Shown here: positions 1 to 6,588 of the stretch, one piece after another
Position numbering within the stretch: the first letter of the stretch is position 1
Layout: every line of letters starts with the position of its first letter
NCBI GenBank assembly: GCA_023818555.1
Contig: JAMWCG010000009.1
Location: 1-12,664 of the forward strand
Origin: Candidatus Omnitrophota bacterium
Lineage (GTDB): Bacteria > Omnitrophota > Gorgyraeia > DTHP01
Direction: 5' to 3'
DNA: 12,664 nt
The notes under the pieces: generated by a model
Told to the model about the DNA's origin: nothing
The model's input: only the letters and a program-made list of their open reading frames with translations
Databases searched by the model: none
Position numbers and translations under genes: made by a program

Positions 1-49
1 CTCTTTAAAAACTCTCTCTTTTATTTTTTAATGTTAATAAAATTAAAAT

Positions 50-1765
50 TCAGGGATTTATTCGTCTATAGAGATAATAAAATCGGGGATAAGGTGAGCG
101 AAAAATATGTCGGGGTAAAATAATTTTTCTGATGAGTTTAAAATCATCTTTATATTTTTCCACATCTTTTGCAAGTTGAAAAAATAAATCTCTTGCTTCT
201 TTAAAAGAAATTTTTCTATCTTTTCCTTTTAAAAATAAGGCATAGAAGAAACTTAATTGATGGTTGAATTTTGCTGTGCGCAATTGTTCATAGCATAAAA
301 GAGTATCAGCGTATTTTTCTATTGGCTCAGGAATAAGCAGGTAATCAAATTCTTGGGATTTAAAAAATACATTTGCTTTTCCTTCCCCATCTTTCTGCCA
401 AGCGAATGAAAAAAGTAAATTTTTGAGAATAATTTTCTTTAAGTTTCTTTTAGTAATCTCAAACCGGATAAACTCGTTAAATTCTGTAGGGATATCCAGA
501 CCAAGAATGAGAGTTTTCTTTTCCTGTGAAATTAAGTTTACTATTTCTTCTATGCTTTCAGAATAATCAAATCTCCGGGGATAGAGTATTCCTATGCGGT
601 GCACTCTGAAATCAAAATCAAGGGTGTCAAATTTATCTTTTGATTTTTTATAATTCGCTAAGAAAAACTGGAGCGTGCAGAAAATATAAAGTATAACGAT
701 GATAACTGGCTGTGTTTTCTTGAATTTATCTTTATTTATATTTAGATATTCGGAAAGGTGATTTAAAACATAAGTAATGACTATGCCGGTAGCGGGTAGA
801 ACTGGTAAAGTATGACGAGGGAAATCTTCAAAGGTAAAAAATAAATAGAATAAAACCGGAAAAGATAGCCAAGCAAGCATAATTGCCCGATAATGGGGTT
901 TGAGAAAATAGAGAAAAAGACAGAAATAGAAAATTATAGTAATTAAAGGATAAAGTTGAAATTGGATGGGGTTTAAGATGGTAAAAGTATATAAATTAGA
1001 TAGGTTAATTCCTCTCCCTGCGTTAAGAAAAGATAATTGTCCGGAATAATTAGTTAAATACCAGGGGAGAATAATAATTAGAGGAATAGTTAGGATGAAG
1101 ACAATCTGCCAGAGATTTATTCTTTTAAACCTAAAAATAGATTGCAGAAAATAAATGAGGAAAGGTCCAAAGAAATGGATTAGAAAAGTCTGTTTATGTA
1201 AAAGCCCAATGGCTATACTTAAGCCTAAAAGAAAATTACATTTTTTATTCTGGAAATAATTAGATTTGAGCATAAGAAATATGGAAAGAGTAACTAAAGC
1301 AGTAATCGGAAAATCTAACATATAGACTCTTGAAAATCCAAAAATCCCCGGATAAAAACTGACTAAAAAACTGGCTACTAAGCCAGTAAGTTCGCTATCT
1401 AAGATTTTGCCTATGCCATAGAGAGAGAAAATTAAGATAAAGAGATAAAAGAGATTGGAAAAAATAGCTACCTGGGGAGAAGAGCCAAGGAGAAGAAAGA
1501 ACGGTAAAGCAGTCCAGTGCCTTAGAAAAGGATAAATTTGTTGGGGAGGGAAAATTAAATTGATTCTTTCTTTGAATTTAAGATTAGGTTCACTAAAAGC
1601 TTGATAAGTCATTAAGGAATTTTGAAAGTAATTCAACTCATCGTAAATAAAAGGAACCTCGTCTCGGGAGATAATTATAAAATTGTTTATGGCATGGAAG
1701 AGAAAAATCAAGAAGAGGAAAATTTTAAATTTATTTCTCTGCCAAAAAAAGGATATGAGAGTCAT
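50..1765 (-). CDS. GT39/PMT-ArnT-like membrane glycosyltransferase
   Basis: The 571-residue product is very hydrophobic, with about ten or more predicted membrane segments over roughly residues 10-375 and a soluble C-terminal part of about 190 residues. The first outer loop carries YDELNYF (D42, E43), matching the D-E-x-x-Y acidic motif of GT-C enzymes of the dolichyl-phosphate-mannose mannosyltransferase/ArnT clan. Further clan-like features are RVYMLDFP near 146-153, LLHKQTF near 188-194 and EDFPRHTLPVLP in the last membrane region. Known members transfer sugars from polyprenyl-phosphate donors to proteins or lipid A on the periplasmic face; this donor and acceptor cannot be told from sequence. 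It stands alone, divergent from thi4. The start is the first ATG of the frame; no strong Shine-Dalgarno precedes it. It ends with TGA. The family call is fairly safe; the substrate is unknown. Confidence 0.75.
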   Translation of the reverse strand: MTLISFFWQRNKFKIFLFLIFLFHAINNFIIISRDEVPFIYDELNYFQNSLMTYQAFSEPNLKFKERINLIFPPQQIYPFLRHWTALPFFLLLGSSPQVAIFSNLFYLFILIFSLYGIGKILDSELTGLVASFLVSFYPGIFGFSRVYMLDFPITALVTLSIFLMLKSNYFQNKKCNFLLGLSIAIGLLHKQTFLIHFFGPFLIYFLQSIFRFKRINLWQIVFILTIPLIIILPWYLTNYSGQLSFLNAGRGINLSNLYTFTILNPIQFQLYPLITIIFYFCLFLYFLKPHYRAIMLAWLSFPVLFYLFFTFEDFPRHTLPVLPATGIVITYVLNHLSEYLNINKDKFKKTQPVIIVILYIFCTLQFFLANYKKSKDKFDTLDFDFRVHRIGILYPRRFDYSESIEEIVNLISQEKKTLILGLDIPTEFNEFIRFEITKRNLKKIILKNLLFSFAWQKDGEGKANVFFKSQEFDYLLIPEPIEKYADTLLCYEQLRTAKFNHQLSFFYALFLKGKDRKISFKEARDLFFQLAKDVEKYKDDFKLIRKIILPRHIFRSPYPRFYYLYRRINP

Positions 1766-1912
1766 TGTTTTTCTAAATTCAGATGATAAACAGATACCTA
1801 TTTTACCTTATTTTAGCAATCTTTTTCCATCAAATTTCTTTTCAGGTTGCTTATAAAAATATTATCGCGTTTATCGTAAATAGGCTATTAAGAATGCTTC
1901 ACATAAAAATTA

Positions 1913-1941
1913 TTGACATGATGTAATGGGTGTGGTAATAT
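1913..1941 (+). promoter_or_regulatory. sigma70-type promoter of thi4 (extended -10)
   Basis: A perfect TTGACA (1913-1918) is separated by 17 nt from TAATAT (1936-1941), which is preceded by TGG at 1933-1935 and so forms an extended -10. Transcription should begin near 1948, giving a leader of about 60 nt before the thi4 ATG. That leader is too short for a TPP riboswitch, and no THI-box-like sequence is visible in it or just upstream. Confidence 0.8.
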
Positions 1942-1996
1942 ATAAAAATCAATAAAGAGAAATTTAAATAGAGCAGAGAATTAATGTTAATTAAAA

Positions 1997-2001
1997 GGAG
2001 G
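1997..2001 (+). promoter_or_regulatory. Shine-Dalgarno site that fixes the thi4 start
   Basis: GGAGG at 1997-2001 lies 8 nt before the ATG at 2010. The upstream in-frame GTG at 2001 overlaps this site and so cannot be the start it serves. The gene is therefore taken to begin at 2010. Confidence 0.85.
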
Positions 2002-2009
2002 TGGGAGAT

Positions 2010-2828
2010 ATGTTTCAAAGAGTTAGTGAAGCAGCGATAAGTAAAGCAATTGTGTGGGAATTCAGTAGATGGTTTCAGGATTATCTTGTTTCGGATGTAA
2101 TTGTTGTAGGAGGTGGACCAAGTGGACTTATGGCTGCGAAAGATTTAGCCGAAGCAGGATTTAAAACCTTAATTGTAGAAAGCAATAACTACATAGGAGG
2201 AGGTTTCTGGATTGGTGGATATCTTATGAATACATTGACTTTTAGAGCACCGGGAGAAAAGATTTTAGAGGAATTAAAAATTCCCTATAAAGAGGTAGAG
2301 GAAGGTCTATTTGTTGCAGATGGCCCGAATGCCTGTGCAAAACTTATCTCGGCAACCTGTGATGCCGGGGTTAAGATTCTAAATATGACAAAGTTTGATG
2401 ATGTGGTCTATCGGAACAAAAGAGTAGAAGGGGTAGTGGTTAATTGGACACCGGTTTCTGCTTTACCCCGACAGATTACTTGTGTAGACCCCATTTCTTT
2501 GGAAGCAAAGATTGTTATTGATGCTACTGGACATGAGGCTTCTGTATGCAAAAGTTTAGAGAAAAGAAATATCTTAAAGTTAGCAGATTTTGGTCCTATG
2601 GATGTAAATACTTCGGAAGATTTAGTAGTGGAACACACCGGTCAAATCCATCCCGGTTTGATTGTTACGGGGATGGCAGTTTCTACTGCTTACGGAATTG
2701 CTCGTATGGGGCCGACTTTTGGCGGAATGCTCCTTTCTGGGAAAAAAGCAGCTTCTGAGGCAATGAAGCTTATTACCAGCGAAATAACAAAAGAGACATC
2801 CAGGATAAAGGAAGAGGTAGCTCTATAG
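2010..2828 (+). CDS. thi4: Thi4-family thiazole synthase (ADP-thiazole synthase)
   Basis: The 272-residue product is a Rossmann-fold flavoprotein-like enzyme with the dinucleotide motif VVGGGPSGLMAAKDLAE (about 32-48), followed by an acidic strand end (VES, 56-58). GVVVNWTPV (141-149), DATGHEASV (171-179) and GIARMGPTFGGMLLSGKKA (229-247) are Thi4 signatures. Thi4 makes the adenylated thiazole half of thiamine from NAD+, glycine and sulfur. Cys158 in TCVDP aligns without gaps to the sulfur-donating Cys of plant and yeast THI4 (SCMDP/CCMDP); as I recall, Methanocaldococcus Thi4 has His there and uses sulfide. A single-turnover suicidal enzyme is therefore possible but not proven. The start is the ATG at 2010 after a strong ribosome site. 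It has its own promoter and a terminator directly downstream, so it may be monocistronic. It ends with TAG. Confidence 0.92.
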   Translation: MFQRVSEAAISKAIVWEFSRWFQDYLVSDVIVVGGGPSGLMAAKDLAEAGFKTLIVESNNYIGGGFWIGGYLMNTLTFRAPGEKILEELKIPYKEVEEGLFVADGPNACAKLISATCDAGVKILNMTKFDDVVYRNKRVEGVVVNWTPVSALPRQITCVDPISLEAKIVIDATGHEASVCKSLEKRNILKLADFGPMDVNTSEDLVVEHTGQIHPGLIVTGMAVSTAYGIARMGPTFGGMLLSGKKAASEAMKLITSEITKETSRIKEEVAL

Positions 2829-2856
2829 AAACAAAATTCAATTTCTCCCAGACCAC

Positions 2857-2890
2857 GCCTCTCTTTTTATGTAGAAGAGAGGCATTTTTA
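2857..2890 (+). terminator. rho-independent terminator after thi4
   Basis: A perfect 9-bp stem, GCCTCTCTT (2857-2865) with AAGAGAGGC (2875-2883), encloses a 9-nt loop and is followed by ATTTTTA. It lies 28 nt past the thi4 stop and 17 nt before the mnmA start. It probably ends the thi4 transcript, although partial read-through into mnmA is possible because no convincing promoter for mnmA fits in the remaining gap. Confidence 0.8.
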
Positions 2891-2907
2891 TAATTAGAGG
2901 GTAAGAA

Positions 2908-3990
2908 GTGTCTAAGAAAGTATTAGTAGCCATGAGTGGAGGAGTGGATTCATCGGTAGCCAGTTTCTTACTTAAAGAGAATAATTATGAAGTAGTTGGT
3001 CTTACAATGTGCTTGGGAGTTAAAACCTATGAACAATCCCATGTTTGCGCAGAGAGACGGAGGGAAAGAGTGCGCTGTTGTGGTCCTCAAGCCATAGAGG
3101 ATGCCAAGAGAGTATGTCAACAGTTAGAAATTCCTCATTATGTAATGGATTTTTCAAAAGATTTGGAAGAGAAGGTAATCTCTAAATTTATTTTAGAATA
3201 TTTAAGAGGAAGAACCCCTAACCCTTGTATAGATTGTAATAAGTTCTTAAAATTTGGGCTTCTCTTAGAGAAAGCACATGCCATGGGGTTTGATTTCTTA
3301 GCCACAGGTCATTATGCAAAGATAGAGAGAAATAATGGCAATTTCCTTTTAAAAAAAGCAAAAGATAGAGTAAAAGACCAATCTTATTTTCTTTATCCGA
3401 TAAAGAAAGAAGAACTTAACTTCATCCTTTTCCCATTGGCTGAATTTACAAAAGAAAAGGTGCGAGAAATAGCGCACAAAATAGGTTTACCTGTGGCTGG
3501 TAAACCTCAGAGTCAGGATATATGTTTCATTCAAGATGATTATCGCCACTTCTTAAGTCAAAGAATTACTAATTTTCCATCCGGAGACATTGTAGATAAA
3601 AAAGGGAATATTTTGGGTAAACATAGAGGTATATTCTTTTATACCATTGGGCAGAGAGAAAGATTGGGGATTAGTTTCTCGGAAGCCTTATATGTTGTGG
3701 GTATAGACCCAAAACTTAATCGTATAACTGTTGGGAAAAAAGAAGAACTTTTTGCTCAAGGTTTAGTGGCAAAAGAGATTAACCTCTTGGTAGATAAACT
3801 ACCTAAGAAAGCATATGCCAAAATTCGTTATCAACATAAAGAAACAGTTTGTTTTTTATCTCAAGAGAAAGATAAATTAAGGGTGATTTTTAAAGAAAAA
3901 AAATGGGGAATTAGTCCCGGACAATCCGTGGTTTTCTATTCCGATGACATTGTTTTAGGCGGGGGAGTAATTGAGGAGATTATATGGTAG
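2908..3990 (+). CDS. mnmA: tRNA-specific 2-thiouridylase MnmA
   Basis: The 360-residue product has the usual length for MnmA/TrmU, the cytoplasmic enzyme that makes 2-thiouridine at wobble U34 of Lys, Glu and Gln tRNAs using ATP and sulfur relayed from a desulfurase. Visible motifs are the PP-loop SGGVDSS (10-16), GRTPNPCIDCNKFLKFG (101-117) with first catalytic Cys107, ATGHYAK (132-138), KDQSYFLY (156-163), QSQDICFIQDD (201-211) with second catalytic Cys206, and GQRERLGIS (248-256). Residues 35-58 hold four extra cysteines (C35, C47, C57, C58) in a lengthened loop. The start is GTG, with GAGGG at 2897-2901 placed 6 nt before it. The 3' end overlaps nadA by 7 nt, implying coupled translation. 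A TATAAT at 2889-2894 is present but lacks a -35 partner. It ends with TAG. Confidence 0.96.
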   Translation: MSKKVLVAMSGGVDSSVASFLLKENNYEVVGLTMCLGVKTYEQSHVCAERRRERVRCCGPQAIEDAKRVCQQLEIPHYVMDFSKDLEEKVISKFILEYLRGRTPNPCIDCNKFLKFGLLLEKAHAMGFDFLATGHYAKIERNNGNFLLKKAKDRVKDQSYFLYPIKKEELNFILFPLAEFTKEKVREIAHKIGLPVAGKPQSQDICFIQDDYRHFLSQRITNFPSGDIVDKKGNILGKHRGIFFYTIGQRERLGISFSEALYVVGIDPKLNRITVGKKEELFAQGLVAKEINLLVDKLPKKAYAKIRYQHKETVCFLSQEKDKLRVIFKEKKWGISPGQSVVFYSDDIVLGGGVIEEIIW

Positions 3991-4904
3991 AAAAATTAGT
4001 TCAGCAAATTAGGCAATTAAAAAAAGAGAGAGATGCTGTCATCTTAGCCCATAATTATCAACTTCCCGAAATCCAAGATATTGCAGATTTTAGAGGTGAT
4101 TCTTTAGGACTAAGTTTAGAGGCTTCCCAAATAGATGCAAAGGTAATTGTCTTTTGCGGAGTATACTTTATGGCAGAGACGGCAAAGATTCTTTCTCCAC
4201 AAAAAACTGTGCTTATTCCGGACAGAGAGGCTGGCTGTCCAATGGCAGATATGATTACCGCAAAAGAGTTACAGGAATTGAAGAAAAAATATCCTCAAGC
4301 AAAAGTATTGTGTTATGTCAATACCCCTGCTGAGGTTAAAGCAGAGTGCGATTACTGTTGCACTTCCGCAAATGCAATTAAGATGATAAACGGACCACTG
4401 AAAGAAATAGAACAAATAATATTTGTGCCTGATAAATATCTTGCGCATTATGTCTCTACTCAGACTAAAAGAGATTTTATTTATTGGCAGGGATATTGCC
4501 CGACCCATATAAAGATCCAAGCCAAAGATATAATAGAAAGTAAGAAACTGCATTCTAAAGCAGAGGTCATCGTGCATCCAGAATGTAGGCCGGAGGTTAT
4601 AGAATTAGCAGATAAAGTTCTCTCTACCGAAGGGATGTGTAGATATGCCAAAATTTCCGGGGCAAAAGAATTTATTGTGGCTACAGAAACAGGCATCATT
4701 TATAGACTGCGCAAAGAAAACCCTGATAAATTATTCTATCCAGCCAGTGAGAAAGCTATATGTCCAAATATGAAGAAAATAACCTTAGAAAAAGTTCTCT
4801 GGGCTTTAGAAGAGCTAAAGTATACAGTCGTTCTTAAAGACGAGATTATAGAAAAGGCAAGGCTAGCGGTGCAGAGAATGCTTGCGGCTAGCCGGCAAGA
4901 TTGA
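3984..4904 (+). CDS. nadA: quinolinate synthase NadA
   Basis: The 306-residue product matches the short form of NadA, which condenses iminoaspartate with dihydroxyacetone phosphate to quinolinate in de novo NAD synthesis using a [4Fe-4S] cluster. The family's three cluster cysteines are present: C85 (GCPMAD), C172 (YCPTHI) and C260 (ICPNMKK). LAHNYQLPEIQDIADFRGDS (21-40), CTSANA (126-131), VHPEC (197-201) and ATETGIIYRL (233-242) are further family signatures. The ATG at 3984 lies inside the end of mnmA, with GAGGAG at 3973-3978 placed 5 nt before it. No nadB or nadC is in the window, so the iminoaspartate source is elsewhere. It ends with TGA followed at once by TAG, a tandem stop. NAD is also the Thi4 substrate, which loosely links this gene to thi4. 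Confidence 0.96.
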   Translation: MVEKLVQQIRQLKKERDAVILAHNYQLPEIQDIADFRGDSLGLSLEASQIDAKVIVFCGVYFMAETAKILSPQKTVLIPDREAGCPMADMITAKELQELKKKYPQAKVLCYVNTPAEVKAECDYCCTSANAIKMINGPLKEIEQIIFVPDKYLAHYVSTQTKRDFIYWQGYCPTHIKIQAKDIIESKKLHSKAEVIVHPECRPEVIELADKVLSTEGMCRYAKISGAKEFIVATETGIIYRLRKENPDKLFYPASEKAICPNMKKITLEKVLWALEELKYTVVLKDEIIEKARLAVQRMLAASRQD

Positions 4905-4929
4905 TAGTTTAAAATAAATCCTTTCCACC

Positions 4930-4945
4930 GAAAAAATATTTTTTC
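4930..4945. repeat. 16-bp AT-rich perfect palindrome upstream of csoR
   Basis: GAAAAAATATTTTTTC is its own reverse complement. A second T-rich tract (ATATTTTTTT, 4951-4960) follows and abuts the -35 of the csoR promoter. The run of A and T tracts could serve as an UP element for RNA polymerase or as a weak bidirectional terminator after nadA. There is no GC-rich stem, so termination is doubtful. Confidence 0.4.
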
Positions 4946-4962
4946 TGCTGATATTTTTTTCC

Positions 4963-4992
4963 TTGACATAGGTTAGGGGGGTATGGTATCAT
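4963..4992 (+). promoter_or_regulatory. promoter of the csoR-cus operon
   Basis: TTGACA (4963-4968) and TATCAT (4987-4992) are 18 nt apart, and TGG at 4984-4986 makes an extended -10. Transcription should start near 4999-5000, only about 8 nt before the csoR ATG, so the message is nearly leaderless. AT-rich tracts lie directly upstream. Given the close packing of the downstream genes, it probably drives the whole operon. Confidence 0.8.
4970..4991 (+). promoter_or_regulatory. probable CsoR operator (G-tract between -35 and -10)
   Basis: A six-G run (4976-4981) followed by TATGGTAT and preceded by AGGTTA lies in the promoter spacer and reaches into the -10. CsoR/RcnR-family repressors bind G-tracts flanked by A/T-rich half sites. 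The right half, GGGGGTATGGTA, resembles my memory of the Bacillus subtilis copZA CsoR site. The left half is a poor inverted match. The position implies that bound CsoR blocks RNA polymerase at its own promoter. Confidence 0.6.
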
Positions 4993-5007
4993 ATATCAAA
5001 AATTAAA

Positions 5008-5301
5008 ATGCAAAAATCAAAATTACTAACCACTCACGAAGAACAATTAGTTTTCTTAAAAAAGATTGAAGGTCAGATCCGGGGAGTTCAGAGGATGATT
5101 GAAAAAAAACGTTACTGCGTAGATATTATTACCCAGATACATTCAATTATCGGAGCCTTGTACCGCGTGGAGAACCAGATTTTTAAGAAGCATATTGACG
5201 GTTGTGTGGTGCATGCTTTGAAGGGTAAATCGGAAAGGGAGAAACAGGCTAAGATTAATGAGATTATAGAACTGATTTCCAGATTCAGAAGAGTAGTTTA
5301 A
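5008..5301 (+). CDS. csoR: CsoR-family copper-sensing repressor
   Basis: The 97-residue all-helical product belongs to the CsoR/RcnR/FrmR (DUF156) family, with the core FLKKIEGQIRGVQRMIEKKR (16-35). The Cu(I) ligand set of CsoR is present as Cys37 (YCVDI), His62 and Cys66 (HIDGC), in the C-H-x3-C spacing; RcnR has His in place of the last Cys and FrmR lacks this pattern. Apo-CsoR binds DNA as a tetramer or dimer of dimers and is released when Cu(I) binds. It is the first gene of the efflux operon, ends 6 nt before the channel gene and has a G-tract site in its promoter, so negative autoregulation is expected. No Shine-Dalgarno precedes the ATG; the predicted transcript start is only about 8 nt upstream. 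It ends with TAA. Confidence 0.9.
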   Translation: MQKSKLLTTHEEQLVFLKKIEGQIRGVQRMIEKKRYCVDIITQIHSIIGALYRVENQIFKKHIDGCVVHALKGKSEREKQAKINEIIELISRFRRVV

Positions 5302-5307
5302 ATGTAG

Positions 5308-6576
5308 ATGAACACAGATAAAAAATACGGATTAGGACAGATAATTCTAACTACTTGCTACTTATTACTCGCTATTTCCTACTCATTTGCTCAGGGAAAG
5401 GATATCTTTACTCTGGAAGAATTGATTAAATTAGCCTTAGAGAACAATCCCCGGTTAAAGGCAGCAAAGAATTTGTGGCAGGCAAAGAGAGCCGAGATTT
5501 CTCAGGCCCGTGCTTTGGATGACCCATGGTTAGGCTTGGAATATGAAAATATTCCTCGCGGAAGTAAAGACTTAGAAAAATCAACTATGGAGATGTATAG
5601 TATCCAGCAGATGATTCCCTTTCCTTCTAAACTCTTTACCAAAGCCAGAATCGCTGCTCGGGAGGCTAATGCTCAAGAACAGATTTATAAAGAGAAAGAG
5701 CGCGAAATTATTCAAGAAGTAAAATCCGCATTTCAGGAGTTATTCTTTATTCAGAAATCTATCCAGATAAATAAGGAAAATAAATTTTTATTGGAACAAT
5801 TTGCTAAAATTAGTGAGCGAAAGTATTCGGTAGGGAGGGCTATGCAACAGGATGTCTTAAAGGCGCAAGTGGAGCTTTCTAAACTCGCCAATGAACTGAT
5901 TACCTTAGAACAGAGAAAACAGACTGCAGTAGCAAAAATGAATGTTTTAATTAATCGCGACCCCAGAGAAGGACTGGAGATTAGTGTAGAAGAAAAGCCT
6001 CTTGGAATTAAATACAATCTGGATGAGCTATATCATTTTTGCTTAGAGAATCGTCCAGAACTCAAAGCCTATCGCCTTTGGTTAGAAAAGGCTAAAAGTA
6101 GTTTATCTTTAGCCAAACAGGAGTATCTTCCGGATTTTATGGTTAGATATGAACGCAGAGAGGAGAATGACCGCTTTAATAGTTGGGATGCCATGTTGGG
6201 AATATCCGTTCCCTTATGGTTCTGGGAGAAAGAGAATAATCAGGTGCGTCAGATGAAGGCAGAGTTAGAGATGGCTAAATATGAATATAAACAGATGGAG
6301 AATATGGTCTTATTTGAGGTCAAAGATGCCTATGTGAAATTGGATTCTGCCCGGCGCCTCGTGGAGCTTTATAAAACTACTTTTATTCCTCAAGCCGAGC
6401 AGACCTTAAAATCCTCACGCATTGCCTACGAAGCGGATAAGATTGATTTTCTGAATCTCTTGGATAGCCAGAGGATGCTTCTTGATTTCAAATTAGACTA
6501 TTACCGTACCCTGGCAGACTATGAAATTGCCTTGGCGGATTTGGAAAGAGCGGTAGGGATAGAGTTAGCGAAATAA
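5308..6576 (+). CDS. cusC: CusC/CzcC-like outer-membrane efflux channel
   Basis: The 422-residue product is an outer membrane factor of the TolC family. It starts with a type I signal peptide (basic start, hydrophobic core about 11-27, likely cleavage after SFA at 28). There is no lipobox, unlike the Escherichia coli CusC lipoprotein. Two OEP repeats follow (roughly 35-215 and 225-420), rich in long charged helices; LALENNPRLKAAK (42-54) and YKTTFIPQAEQTLKSSRIAY in the second repeat are typical. A trimer of such proteins forms the exit duct docked to the CusBA complex. It lies 6 nt after csoR with no good ribosome site, so it probably relies on translational coupling; an ATG at 5302 is closed at once by TAG. 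CzcC-type assignment would fit equally on sequence; the Cus name rests on CsoR, CusB and CusA. Confidence 0.85.
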   Translation: MNTDKKYGLGQIILTTCYLLLAISYSFAQGKDIFTLEELIKLALENNPRLKAAKNLWQAKRAEISQARALDDPWLGLEYENIPRGSKDLEKSTMEMYSIQQMIPFPSKLFTKARIAAREANAQEQIYKEKEREIIQEVKSAFQELFFIQKSIQINKENKFLLEQFAKISERKYSVGRAMQQDVLKAQVELSKLANELITLEQRKQTAVAKMNVLINRDPREGLEISVEEKPLGIKYNLDELYHFCLENRPELKAYRLWLEKAKSSLSLAKQEYLPDFMVRYERREENDRFNSWDAMLGISVPLWFWEKENNQVRQMKAELEMAKYEYKQMENMVLFEVKDAYVKLDSARRLVELYKTTFIPQAEQTLKSSRIAYEADKIDFLNLLDSQRMLLDFKLDYYRTLADYEIALADLERAVGIELAK

Positions 6577-6588
6577 CGGAGGATAAAG

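Noticed and set aside
1..49. Terminator or gene end downstream of the glycosyltransferase
   Set aside because: Only AT-rich sequence without a stable stem is visible; nothing can be supported.
1942..2009. TPP riboswitch in the thi4 leader
   Set aside because: The leader is about 60 nt and lacks the conserved THI-box segments.
2001..2009. GTG at 2001 as the thi4 start
   Set aside because: It overlaps the GGAGG ribosome site that is ideally spaced for the ATG at 2010.
4861..4893. Hairpin GGCTAGC/GCTAGCC at the 3' end of nadA as a terminator
   Set aside because: The loop is 19 nt, the hairpin is within coding sequence and no T-run follows.
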